The notes beneath the pieces were generated by a model that saw nothing but the letters and a program-made list of their open reading frames with translations, made no database searches and was not told the DNA's origin. A stretch of DNA of 26,532 nt, taken from Oxalobacteraceae bacterium UBA6018. Its GTDB lineage: Bacteria; Pseudomonadota; Gammaproteobacteria; Burkholderiales; Burkholderiaceae_D. The position numbers and the translations under genes are program-made. Numbering within the stretch: the stretch's first letter is position 1; each line of letters opens with the position of its first letter. Shown here piece after piece: positions 6,420-14,168 of the stretch. The DNA lies in contig DIZW01000089.1 in the NCBI GenBank assembly GCA_002428015.1, positions 42,114-68,645 of the forward strand, given 5' to 3'.

Positions 6420-8381
6420 GACCTTCATCGGCAGGATCACCATCTGCAGGCCTTCCAGGTGCAGGCGCCGCTGCACGGCCAGCGCCGCCTGGTTGTGCAG
6501 GACCCGCGTGAACCAGTTATCGGTCGCGAAAATCAGCTTGCTGGTGAAGAAAATCGAATTCGGGTATTCGCGGTTGATCTCCTCGCACAGCTTGGTGATC
6601 TCGTCGACCGCGTCGGTGCCGAAGCTCAGGTACGAGGACGACGCCATCCCGTGGCTGTGGCAGAAGTCGACGAAGAACTCGAGCGTGTCGGCGGCCTCCT
6701 CGCGCATCGCCTCCATGGCGCCCTCGCCGCCGTAGGCGTGCGAATCGACGGTGCGCGCGTTCACGAACAAGAAGTTCTTGAAGTGACCGGGGAACATGCG
6801 CAGCACCCACAGCAGCGCGTGCAGACCGCCGCCGCGCGAGGAACCGACGATGAAGACCGCGGTCTGGTCCTCAGGATTGGGCAGGACCGGGCCGGTCACG
6901 GGGCCGAAGGGCTGGCTGGCGAACACCTCGTCCACCGAACGGATGGCCTCCTTGGTCTGCTGGTAGTGCTTGCGGATGGTGATGCACAAGGCGCCGATGG
7001 CGCCGATGATCAGGATCGTGACCCAGCCGCCCTCGGCGAAGCGCTTCACCAGCAGGATCGCCAGGATGCCGGCGCAGATCACGAAGCCGAGCGCCGACAG
7101 CAGCAGGCGGCGCAGCCAGCCCGCGCCGTTGGAGCTGCGCCCCTGCCACCAATACAGGCACAAGCCGAACAGCGAAATGGCGAAGGTGAGGAACACCGAG
7201 ATCGAGTACAGCACCACCAGCAGATTGACCTGGCCGCCGGTCCAGAACAGGATCGCCAGCGCGGCGATGCCCATCACGAGGATGCCGTTCTGGGTCACCA
7301 GCCGGGTCGACAGGTAGCGGAACTTGTGCGGCACCCAGGAGTCGCCGGCCATGTTCGACAGCACCGACGGGCCGCCCAGGAAGCCGGTGTTGGCGGCCAC
7401 GAACAGCAGGCCGGCCTCGAACGCCAGCACCACCACCAGCAGCACCTGGTTGATCACTCCCCCGCCCAGGCCCATGCTGGCGATGATCGCCTTGAAGGTG
7501 GACGCGTTTAGGGTTTCCCCGGGCACCGGATGGGCATCCCACAGCAGGTAGAGAAGAATGATGCCCGACGCCGTGAACGCCAGCGACAAGGCCATGTACA
7601 TCATCGTGACCTTGCCGGTGCGCACGCGCGGTTCGGCCAGCAGGTTGACGTTGTTCGAGACCGCCTCCAGGCCGGTGTAGGTACCGCCACCCTGGGAGTA
7701 CGCCAGCAGCAGCATGCCGGCCACGCTGGTCCAGCCGATGCTGCCGGCCAGCTGGGAGGTCTCGGCCAGTGTGTTGGGAATGATCTGCGGCAGGTGCGAC
7801 GCGTGGATGAAGATGCCATACAGGATAAGGACCAGATGGGTGGCCACGAAGCCGAGGAAGATCGGCAGCAGGATCTGGATCGCCTCTTTCAGCCCGCGCA
7901 GGTTCATGATGATCAACAGGCCGATGAAGAACGCCTCGGCCCATAATTTGTACGGCTGAAAGCCCAGCGGCAAGAACGAGGCCAGGGCGTCGACCCCTGA
8001 AGCGATCGAAATGGCGATGGTGAGCACGTAGTCGAGCACCAGGGCGCAGCCCGAGACCAGGCCCATGTAGGGGCCCACGAGCTTGGTGGCGACCCGGTAG
8101 CCACCACCGCCGGTCGGGAACAGTTCGATCACCTGGTTGTAGGCGAGCGCGATGACGAACACCGTCACCGCGGTGGCGATAGCCATGTACAGGCCGAGAT
8201 GGGTATGCACGCCCAGCGCACGAAAGGTCTCTTCCGGTCCGTACGCGGAGGAGGAAAGTCCGTCGGCCCCGAGGCCGACCCAGGCCAGGAAAGCCACCAG
8301 GGCCATCGAGTGCCGGGTTTCGCTCTTCATCGGGTCAAGCGGCTTGCCGAGAATGATTTCGCGGATTTTCGTATTGTTCAT
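6417..8381 (-). CDS. APC-superfamily permease with C-terminal cytoplasmic domain (KimA-like)
   Basis: Inner-membrane transporter of 654 aa. The N-terminal part carries about 12 membrane spans with the APC-type signatures GLGADGLSSSAYGPEE (residues 37-50) and FPTGGGGYRVATKLVG. From about residue 480 there is a soluble, alpha/beta, USP-like cytoplasmic domain (TAVFIVGSSRGGGLHALLWVL to the end). This layout is shared with KimA/YdaO, a proton-coupled potassium importer, and with many unassigned amino-acid permeases, so the substrate is open. The start is the ATG at 8379-8381 (MNNTKIREIILGKPLDPMKSE). The frame is open upstream to 8615 only by reading antisense through tRNA-Leu, which is artefactual. 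The stop codon lies in the MITE-like element. Confidence 0.88.
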   Translation of the reverse strand: MNNTKIREIILGKPLDPMKSETRHSMALVAFLAWVGLGADGLSSSAYGPEETFRALGVHTHLGLYMAIATAVTVFVIALAYNQVIELFPTGGGGYRVATKLVGPYMGLVSGCALVLDYVLTIAISIASGVDALASFLPLGFQPYKLWAEAFFIGLLIIMNLRGLKEAIQILLPIFLGFVATHLVLILYGIFIHASHLPQIIPNTLAETSQLAGSIGWTSVAGMLLLAYSQGGGTYTGLEAVSNNVNLLAEPRVRTGKVTMMYMALSLAFTASGIILLYLLWDAHPVPGETLNASTFKAIIASMGLGGGVINQVLLVVVLAFEAGLLFVAANTGFLGGPSVLSNMAGDSWVPHKFRYLSTRLVTQNGILVMGIAALAILFWTGGQVNLLVVLYSISVFLTFAISLFGLCLYWWQGRSSNGAGWLRRLLLSALGFVICAGILAILLVKRFAEGGWVTILIIGAIGALCITIRKHYQQTKEAIRSVDEVFASQPFGPVTGPVLPNPEDQTAVFIVGSSRGGGLHALLWVLRMFPGHFKNFLFVNARTVDSHAYGGEGAMEAMREEAADTLEFFVDFCHSHGMASSSYLSFGTDAVDEITKLCEEINREYPNSIFFTSKLIFATDNWFTRVLHNQAALAVQRRLHLEGLQMVILPMKV

Positions 8382-8486
8382 CGTACGCGCCGCCGGGCAG
8401 GCTGGCGTGGAAGCCAAAAGTAGACGAGATGATACGCTTATATGGCCGCACGGACAGTGCGTACAGACACCAACGACGCGAAAGAG

Positions 8487-8515
8487 TTGCCCGGAGCCGT
8501 CAAATCGGCCATAAT
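8487..8515 (+). promoter_or_regulatory. Sigma70 promoter of tRNA-Leu
   Basis: TTGCCC (8487-8492) and CATAAT (8510-8515) are separated by 17 bp. The predicted start near 8522 is about 6 bases before the mature tRNA. Confidence 0.65.
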
Positions 8516-8527
8516 GCGGGTCGCGTT

Positions 8528-8614
8528 GCCGGGATGGCGGAATAGGTAGACGCACGGGACTCAAAATCCCGCGCTGGAAACAGCGTGCCGGTTCGATTCC
8601 GGCTCCCGGCACCA
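8528..8614 (+). tRNA. tRNA-Leu (CAA)
   Basis: An 87-nt class II tRNA. The acceptor stem GCCGGGA (8528-8534) pairs with TCCCGGC (8604-8610), followed by discriminator A and an encoded CCA (8612-8614). The anticodon stem CGGGA/TCCCG encloses the loop CTCAAAA, giving anticodon CAA for UUG codons. A long variable arm GCGCTGGAAACAGCGT and the T-loop GTTCGATTC are present. It lies divergent to the APC permease. Confidence 0.97.
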
Positions 8615-8649
8615 ACAGTTACTTACAATGTAACCCGCACTCGCTCAAG

Positions 8650-8682
8650 ACCCGCCCATCTCCCTATGACGGCGGGTTTTTT
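8650..8682 (+). terminator. Intrinsic terminator downstream of tRNA-Leu
   Basis: ACCCGCC (8650-8656) pairs with GGCGGGT (8671-8677) across a 14-nt loop, and the stem runs into six T residues (8677-8682). It ends transcription of the tRNA unit. Confidence 0.85.
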
Positions 8683-8723
8683 ATTGGCTCAGCTTGTCGC
8701 TCGAAGAGTCCCACAGACTTTGA

Positions 8724-8759
8724 TTTTTGACGGTATTTTTGACGGTAGTTTTGATAGTC
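8724..8759 (+). repeat. 12-bp tandem repeat, two perfect units and one degenerate
   Basis: TTTTTGACGGTA occurs at 8724-8735 and 8736-8747, followed by GTTTTGATAGTC at 8748-8759. The preceding ACTTTGA (8717-8723) hints at a fourth decayed unit. The 12-bp period places copies near one helical turn apart. Confidence 0.75.
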
Positions 8760-8883
8760 TGATTCCGTATACCGCACCAGAACTCATTTCTCGGGGAATA
8801 GCGTCAAATCTCGGACAAGTGATGGACTTTTCGGCCAGGTCCATCATTTGTGCAGGCCAGGTGGTATAGGCTCTGTTATTGGA

Positions 8884-8918
8884 GACGGGATAGCGAGCCG
8901 CGGCTATCCCGTCCTTTT
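8884..8918. terminator. Hairpin terminator at the end of the liv operon
   Basis: A perfect 11-bp stem GACGGGATAGC (8884-8894) / GCTATCCCGTC (8903-8913) with an 8-nt loop begins 13 bp past the stop of the binding-protein gene. The T tract (CCTTTT) is better on the plus strand; on the minus strand it is weak, so it may serve either direction. Confidence 0.6.
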
Positions 8919-8925
8919 CTGGCCC

Positions 8926-10074
8926 TTACTTGGCCGGCGCCAGCACGATGGCGCCGCCCTTCCACATCGCCATCGTCGCCATGCCGGCCTTGATCGCTTC
9001 ATGGTCATCCTTTGCATACGGTTTGGTGTAGGTGGCCACCGCACCGCCCACCGGCGCCGCCAGGTTTTCCAGCGCTTCCTTGATCTTGACGCCGTCGGTG
9101 CTCTTGGCTTGCTTGATGGCCGCCGCGATCAGCAGGATCGCGTCATGGCCGCCGGCCGCCGCGGTCGGATTGACGATGTGGGCGCGCTTGTACTCTTTGC
9201 GATAAGCGCTCTCGAATGCGCGTCCGGTGGCCGATGCCGCGCCCTCGACGAAAGTCTGCGGCGACACCGCGCCGTCGGCGGCCGGGCCGGCGATCGACAG
9301 GAAGGAATCCATCGCGTTCGGCCACGAGCCTATCATCGGCAAGCCCATGCCCAGCTTAACGCTGCCGGTCGCGATCTGGCCCTGCTCCGGCCCGATGCCG
9401 TACACCAGCAAGACTTGGGCGCCGGCTTCCTTGGCCTTCAGCAGCTGGGCCGTCATGTCCGTGTCCTTCAGGTTGAAGGTGGCGTCGGACACCGCCTTCA
9501 TGCCGTGGCTGGCCAGCTGCGCCACCATGTCGCCGTGGCCGCCGACCCCATACGGCGTCGAATCGGACAGCAGCGCGATCTTCTTGTAACCCTTGGCGAA
9601 GGCGTAGTTGACCATCATCTGGGCCTGCAGCGTGTCGGAGGCCTGGACCCGGAACGTGTAGTTGCCTTCGGATGCGGCCGCATAGGTCCTGGTCAGCTTG
9701 GTGCCGGCCGACGCCGGAATCACGTTAGGCACCTTGGCCGCCTGCAGGTCTTTTTGATAGGACGCCACCACGCCGGTGTTGACGCCGCAGGAGCAGGCCA
9801 CGATGCCCTTGGCCAGCAGGCTTTGCATGTTTTGCGAGGCCTTCTCCGGCTTGGCCTCGTCGTCGAGTTCCACCAGTTCCAGCTGCCGGCCCAGCACGCC
9901 GCCGCTGGCGTTGATGGCCTTGACCGCCAGGCGCTGGCCGTCGCGCACCGATACGCCCATATTGGCGGAACCGCCGCTCAGCGGCAGCAGCGCGCCGATC
10001 TTGATGGTGTCGGCGGCGTGGGCGGCGCCGGCCAGGCACAGGGCGGCGGCGAGGAAGATTTGAGTCTGTTTCAT
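8926..10074 (-). CDS. Branched-chain amino-acid-type ABC transporter substrate-binding protein
   Basis: Periplasmic solute-binding protein of 382 aa, Leu/Ile/Val-binding type (periplasmic-binding fold type I). A signal peptide occupies residues 1-20 with probable cleavage at AHA-ADTIK. The mature start TIKIGALLPLSGGSANMGVSVRDG and the region ELDDEAKPEKASQNMQSLL are typical of the family. The start ATG at 10072-10074 follows AAAGGAG at ideal spacing; the frame upstream to 10149 is not used. It is the last gene of the operon livH, livM-livG, livF, binding protein (43 bp after livF). The ligand cannot be read from sequence: branched-chain amino acids, other amino acids, amides or aromatic acids are all possible. 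Confidence 0.92.
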   Translation of the reverse strand: MKQTQIFLAAALCLAGAAHAADTIKIGALLPLSGGSANMGVSVRDGQRLAVKAINASGGVLGRQLELVELDDEAKPEKASQNMQSLLAKGIVACSCGVNTGVVASYQKDLQAAKVPNVIPASAGTKLTRTYAAASEGNYTFRVQASDTLQAQMMVNYAFAKGYKKIALLSDSTPYGVGGHGDMVAQLASHGMKAVSDATFNLKDTDMTAQLLKAKEAGAQVLLVYGIGPEQGQIATGSVKLGMGLPMIGSWPNAMDSFLSIAGPAADGAVSPQTFVEGAASATGRAFESAYRKEYKRAHIVNPTAAAGGHDAILLIAAAIKQAKSTDGVKIKEALENLAAPVGGAVATYTKPYAKDDHEAIKAGMATMAMWKGGAIVLAPAK

Positions 10075-10117
10075 GGATGTCTCCTTTATTGGTATGTGGA
10101 TGGGTAGGACGGTACTG

Positions 10118-10888
10118 CTAGGAAAGATATGAGGCCACCAGCCCGGCATCGGAAGCCAGTTCGGCCGAGGTGCCGGACATCACCACCGCGCCGCGCGCTA
10201 GCACGTAGCCAAGGTCGGCGATCGCCAGCGCGCGGCGGGCGAACTGCTCGACCAGCACGATGGTCAAGCCGTCGTCTTTCAGGCGTTCGATGATGCCGAA
10301 CACGTCGTTGACGATGTTGGGCGCCAGCCCCATCGACGGTTCGTCGAGCAGCAGCACGCGCGGACGCAGCATCAGCGCGCGCGCGATCGCCAGCATCTGC
10401 TGCTCGCCGCCGGACAGCGTGCCGGCCAGTTGCCCGGCCCGCTCGCGCAGGCGCGGGAACAGGGTGAACATGCGTTCCACGTCGGCCTCCACGGCCGCCT
10501 TATCGCGCCGCGTGAAGGCACCGATCAGGATGTTTTCGCGCACCGTCATCGGGCCGAACACCTGGCGCCCTTCCGGACAGTGGGCGATGCCGGCGGCGGC
10601 CACCTCGCTGGCGGGGCGGCCGGCCAGCTGCCGCCCGTCCAGCATGATGGAGCCGCTGACCTTGCGGATCTGGCCGGAGATAGCGCGCAAGGTCGACGAC
10701 TTGCCGGCGCCGTTGGCGCCCAGCAGCGCGACGATGCTGCCCTGCGGGACCGACAGCGTGACGTCGTGCAGCACGTGGTTGTCGTCGTAGCTGGCATTGA
10801 CGCCGGCCAGCGTCAGCACATCGGTGCGCGAGACGGCCAGGATGTGCGGTGCCGCCGGCACCGCTGCGATATGTCGTACTTGGTTCAT
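10118..10888 (-). CDS. livF: ABC transporter ATP-binding protein LivF
   Basis: Cytoplasmic ATPase of a branched-chain-amino-acid-type importer, 256 aa. Walker A is GANGAGKS at 58-65, the signature LSGGE at 158-162, and Walker B with its glutamate VLLLDEP at 178-184. MGLAPNIVNDVFGII after Walker B is characteristic of LivF rather than LivG. The start is the ATG at 10886-10888, with GAGG seven bases upstream. A further 26 codons are open but include the end of the preceding gene. About 20 residues before the first beta strand are longer than usual and low in conservation. It pairs with the ATPase domain of the neighbouring fusion protein. Confidence 0.94.
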   Translation of the reverse strand: MNQVRHIAAVPAAPHILAVSRTDVLTLAGVNASYDDNHVLHDVTLSVPQGSIVALLGANGAGKSSTLRAISGQIRKVSGSIMLDGRQLAGRPASEVAAAGIAHCPEGRQVFGPMTVRENILIGAFTRRDKAAVEADVERMFTLFPRLRERAGQLAGTLSGGEQQMLAIARALMLRPRVLLLDEPSMGLAPNIVNDVFGIIERLKDDGLTIVLVEQFARRALAIADLGYVLARGAVVMSGTSAELASDAGLVASYLS

Positions 10889-10946
10889 GGTTAGCCTCGA
10901 TTGCGCCGCTGCGAGCGTGACAGCGGCAGGTTGGGGTAGCTGCCGC

Positions 10947-12806
10947 TCAGGCGCCCAGGTAGGCATCCTGCACCGCCCGGTTGCACTGGATCTGCTGCGC
11001 GCTGCCGCGCGCCAACACCTGGCCGAAATTGAGCACCGTAATGTGGTCCGACAGTTCCATCACCACGTCCATGTGGTGCTCGATCAGCACGATGGCGATG
11101 CCGTGCCCGCGTATCTCGCCGATCAATTGCTTGAGGGCCGCCAGGTCGGCGCCGCGCAGTCCGGCCGCCGGTTCGTCCAGTAGCAGCAGGCGCGGATTGG
11201 TGGCCAGCGCGCGGGCGATCTCCAGGAAGCGCTGCTGGCCATACGACAGATTCTTGGCCAGCGCATGCGCCTGGCCGGCCAGGCCGACCGTGCCCAGCAG
11301 CGCCATGGCGCGCGCATTGGAGCCGGCATCGATGGTGTGGTGCATGCCGGCCAGCACGTTGTCGAGCACGGACAGGTCGCCGAACACCTGCAGGTTCTGG
11401 AAGGTGCGCGAGATGCCCAGCGTGGCGATACGGGTAGTGCCGACGTCGGCCAGCGGCACGCCGTCGAACAGCACGCTGCCGGCGGTCGGGTGGTACAGGG
11501 CGGTCAGCACGTTCATCGTGGTCGACTTGCCGGCGCCATTGGGACCGATCAAACCCATCACCGTGCCGGACTGGACCGAGAACGACACCTCGGACATGGC
11601 CTGGAAGCCGCCGAACGCCATGGTTACGTCGCGCACCTCGAGCAGCGGTTCCTGTTTGGCTGGCGCCGCGCGGCGGATGCCGCTGCCCGCTTCCGGCGCC
11701 ACCGACTTGTGCCCCGGCACGTAGGCCGGCAGCAGGCCGATGATGCCGTTGCCGAGATAGGACACCACCATCAGCACGATGGCACCGTAGATCGCCAGCC
11801 GGTACTCGTTCAAGTCCTCGACGCCGTAGGCCAGCGCCACCAGACCCAGCGCGAACGCCAGCGGCACCGCCATCGCCTTCAGGCCGGCCGGACCGCGGCG
11901 GCGCAGGCGCAGCGCGCCGACCGCGGCCAGCACCGCCAGCGTGCCGATGGCGAAGCTGCGGAACGCGAAGTGGCTGCCCAGCACGTCGGGAAACACCACC
12001 ACGAAGGCCGCGCCCAGCAGGCAACCGGTGCTGGACTTCTTGCCGCCGAACAGGGCCGCCATCAGGAACATCAGGCTGGTCTCGAAACCGAAGGTGTCGG
12101 GGAACAGCACGCCCTGGCTATACACGTACAGCAGCCCGGCCAGGCCGCCGAAGGCGCCCGACAGCACGAAGGCCAGTTGCTTGTGGCCGGCGGTGCCGAT
12201 GCCCATGCAATCGGTGGCGATCGGGGAATCGCGCAGCGCCTCGAAGGCGCGCCCGGTGCGCGACTGCACGATGCGCTGCGCGGTCCACAGCGCCAGCGCC
12301 AGGCAGGCCAGGATCAGGTAGTAGAAATGCCAGGCGCCCAGGCTGACGCCGAACAGCGTCTGCGGCTCCAGCTGCATGCCGCTCTGGCCGCCGGTGACCT
12401 CGGTGGTCTGCGACAGGAACACGTACACGATGCGGCCGAAGGCAAAGGTGGTCAGCACCAGGAACGGCCCGTTCACGCGCAGCAGCGGGAAGGAAATCAG
12501 CCAGGCAGCCAGCGCGCCGGTGCCCAGCGCCAGCGGGAATGCCAGCGCCAGCGGCAGGCCGGCGTGCAGGTTCATCCAGCCGGCCGCATAGGCACCCAGG
12601 CCGAACAGCGCGGCGTGGCCGACGCTGACTTCGCCGGCATAGCCGGTGACGAAGTCCAGGCCCTTGAGCGCGATCGCATACATGCCGATCAGCGACAGGA
12701 CCGTCACCACGTAGCCGGACGGGTGCAGCAGCGGCAGCGCCACGGCGGCCAGCGCCAGCACCGCGATCGTGATACTGATATCGTAGGGGAAGTTTTTCAG
12801 GTTCAT
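10947..12806 (-). CDS. Fused LivM permease - LivG ATPase
   Basis: One 619-aa chain joins two importer subunits that are separate in E. coli. Residues 1 to about 360 form a LivM-type permease with about 10 membrane spans, including GLDFVTGYAGEVSVGHAALFGLGAY and the cytoplasmic coupling loop EALRDSPIATDCMGI (189-203). A linker of about 25 residues follows. A LivG-type ATPase begins near 388, with Walker A GPNGAGKS (421-428), signature LSYGQQ (520-525), Walker B RLLLLDEP (539-546) and H-loop IEHHMD. The fusion is continuous, with no stop or frame change. The gene starts 3 bp after the livH stop, so the two are coupled. Such fusions are known in Burkholderiales, so this is probably functional. 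Confidence 0.93.
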   Translation of the reverse strand: MNLKNFPYDISITIAVLALAAVALPLLHPSGYVVTVLSLIGMYAIALKGLDFVTGYAGEVSVGHAALFGLGAYAAGWMNLHAGLPLALAFPLALGTGALAAWLISFPLLRVNGPFLVLTTFAFGRIVYVFLSQTTEVTGGQSGMQLEPQTLFGVSLGAWHFYYLILACLALALWTAQRIVQSRTGRAFEALRDSPIATDCMGIGTAGHKQLAFVLSGAFGGLAGLLYVYSQGVLFPDTFGFETSLMFLMAALFGGKKSSTGCLLGAAFVVVFPDVLGSHFAFRSFAIGTLAVLAAVGALRLRRRGPAGLKAMAVPLAFALGLVALAYGVEDLNEYRLAIYGAIVLMVVSYLGNGIIGLLPAYVPGHKSVAPEAGSGIRRAAPAKQEPLLEVRDVTMAFGGFQAMSEVSFSVQSGTVMGLIGPNGAGKSTTMNVLTALYHPTAGSVLFDGVPLADVGTTRIATLGISRTFQNLQVFGDLSVLDNVLAGMHHTIDAGSNARAMALLGTVGLAGQAHALAKNLSYGQQRFLEIARALATNPRLLLLDEPAAGLRGADLAALKQLIGEIRGHGIAIVLIEHHMDVVMELSDHITVLNFGQVLARGSAQQIQCNRAVQDAYLGA

Positions 12807-12809
12807 CGC

Positions 12810-13685
12810 TCAGACTTTCTTGATGACGGCCGAGCCGAACAGGCCGGTCGGACGGAAGGACAGCATCAACAGCAGCAGCACCAGGCCGGGAATCTCCTTG
12901 TACAGCGAGGACACCGAGTAGGCGGTAACCGCGTCCAGCACGCCGATGAACAGGCCGCCCACCAGCACGCCGCGCGCGGAGGTCAGGCCGCCCAGCACAG
13001 CCACCTGGAAGGCCTTCAGGCCCAGCACCGCGCCCATCGAGGCGCTGGTGGTGGTCAGCGGCGCGATCAGCAGGCCGGCCAGCGCGGCCAGCGCGCCGGA
13101 CAGCGCATAGGAGCCGGACACCACCCACGACGAACGGATGCCCATCAGCTCCGCGGTCGAACGATCGATCGCCACCGCCGTCACGGCCTTGCCGTAGCGG
13201 GTCCGCGCCATGAACCAGCCCAGCACCAGCACCGCCGCGCCGACCGCGCCCATGGTCAGCACTTCCATCGGCAAGATGCGGATATCGAACAGCACGAACG
13301 GCGCCGGCGAAAACGGCGCGGCCACCGCCAGGTCGTCCTTGCCCCACACCGCTTCAAACACGTTCTTCAGTACCAGCGGGCCGAGCGCGATGGTGCCCAG
13401 GATCCAGCCCGATTCGGAGCCGCGCTTGAGCGCCGGCGCCACCGCCGCGTAATAGGTCAGCAGGCCGAGGCCGGCGCCGGCCAGCGCCACCAGCGGAACC
13501 GCGCCCCAGTAGCTGACCAGCGGCGCCAGCGTGAATGCCAGCAGGCCGCCCAGCGCGACCGCCTCGCCCTGGCCGAAATTGATGGTCTTGGAGGTGCTGT
13601 AGGTGGACTGGTAACCCAGCGCGATGACGCTGTAGATCAGTCCTAGCACCATGCCGGAAAATACAACTTGTAGAAAATTACTCAT
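12810..13685 (-). CDS. livH: ABC transporter permease LivH
   Basis: First gene of the operon, a 291-aa inner-membrane permease with about 8 hydrophobic spans. The segment TYSTSKTINFGQGE near the N terminus, the coupling loop TAVAIDRSTAELMGI and the C-terminal SFRPTGLFG are standard in LivH. The ATG at 13683-13685 is preceded on the transcript by AGAGGGG at 13697-13691, five bases upstream. The leader can form competing hairpins around this ribosome-binding site (see 13686-13718). LivH and the LivM half of the fusion would form the translocation pore. Confidence 0.95.
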   Translation of the reverse strand: MSNFLQVVFSGMVLGLIYSVIALGYQSTYSTSKTINFGQGEAVALGGLLAFTLAPLVSYWGAVPLVALAGAGLGLLTYYAAVAPALKRGSESGWILGTIALGPLVLKNVFEAVWGKDDLAVAAPFSPAPFVLFDIRILPMEVLTMGAVGAAVLVLGWFMARTRYGKAVTAVAIDRSTAELMGIRSSWVVSGSYALSGALAALAGLLIAPLTTTSASMGAVLGLKAFQVAVLGGLTSARGVLVGGLFIGVLDAVTAYSVSSLYKEIPGLVLLLLMLSFRPTGLFGSAVIKKV

Positions 13686-13718
13686 CGAAACCCCTCTTGT
13701 GGGGACGCACCGGTCCCC
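13686..13718 (-). promoter_or_regulatory. livH leader with alternative hairpins over the ribosome-binding site
   Basis: GGGGAC (13701-13706) and GTCCCC (13713-13718) form a perfect 6-bp hairpin with a 6-nt loop. On the minus-strand transcript, the CCCC of the inner arm (13704-13701) can instead pair with the GGGG of the Shine-Dalgarno (13694-13691). The two pairings exclude each other, as in translational switches. The pairing options are seen; regulation is inferred. Confidence 0.35.
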
Positions 13719-13798
13719 GCGCGGGAGGCAGGCAGCCGTCCGCGTTTGGGAAGGAACGTCATGTGGAGCGAAACAGGCGGGGCCAACCGCCGCCTGGC

Positions 13799-14168
13799 TT
13801 ACTTATAGATGCCGGAGCCGACGATCAGATCGCCGCCGCGCTCGACAGCCGGCGTTCAGGTCGACCGACTTGGTCACCGGATTGGGCCATTTGTATTCGA
13901 CCCAGCCCTTGCCCGCCGGCCCGCTGGCGGTCTCGATGAAGCGCTTGACGCTGTACTTGCCGTCGCGGTCGGGGAAGGTGGTGTTGGTGGTCTTGGCCGG
14001 GTTGGCGAATTCGGCGAGGGCTTTGTCCTTGCCGTTTTCCGTGATGTAGGCAATCGCCTTCTGCGTCATGGCGACGGCCTCGGCCGCCTTGCCTTGATCG
14101 GCTGCGCCGGCTGGCGCCAGCACACACAGCGACGCGCCGAGTACGGCGCAGCTGAACAGGGTTTTCAT
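13799..14168 (-). pseudogene. Secreted Cache-domain protein, decayed (internal deletion and frameshift)
   Basis: The reading begins with a good signal peptide (cleavage near AGAADQG, residue 23) and Cache-family sequence (AVAMTQKAIAYITENGKDKALAEFANPA, later KGWVEYKWPNPVTKS). After about residue 105 the frame goes wrong: the ORF ends GCRARRRSDRRLRHL. One frame over lies the expected family ending VERGGDLIVGSGIYK and a TAA at 13799-13801. The span of 370 bp is not a multiple of three. The middle also looks short: FPDRD joins directly to GKYSVK, omitting the usual segment of about 30 residues with the YDxxGxxLAHG core. Deletion between similar GAC-CGC-GAC runs would explain that. The start ATG (14166-14168) still has a good GGAG. 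Two lesions suggest decay rather than a sequencing error. Confidence 0.72.

Larger units (their letters stand above)
8615..8925. other. Gene-free stretch after tRNA-Leu with 12-bp tandem repeats
   Basis: No credible gene lies here. An open frame at 8585-8869 starts inside the tRNA and has no family features. The stretch holds the tRNA terminator (8650-8682) and a second hairpin (8884-8913). It also has a lower-GC patch with TTTTTGACGGTA repeated exactly at 8724-8735 and 8736-8747, then a degenerate third unit (GTTTTGATAGTC, 8748-8759). A tRNA 3' end followed by AT-richer repeats is a common integration-site setting. No integrase or copy of the tRNA end was seen. Confidence 0.5.

Noticed and set aside
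6282..7511. Long open frame on the plus strand (409 codons)
   Set aside because: It is the antisense shadow of the permease gene and the element. Its protein is rich in Gln, His, Arg and Ala with no family features.
8382..8615. N-terminal extension of the permease frame
   Set aside because: The extra residues come from reading through tRNA-Leu on the opposite strand (the familiar MVPGAGIEPARC-type artefact). The family start is at 8381.
8585..8869. 94-codon open frame after the tRNA
   Set aside because: It begins inside the tRNA and covers the terminator and repeats. There is no ribosome-binding site and no recognisable product.
11265..13646. Very long open frame (793 codons) on the plus strand
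   Set aside because: Antisense of the liv genes, with composition dominated by Gln, His, Arg and Ala. High GC keeps such frames open; there is no domain.
13775..13795. AGGCGG/CCGCCT hairpin after the Cache pseudogene as a terminator
   Set aside because: Imperfect stem in GC-rich DNA and only a TGTTTC tail; too weak to list.
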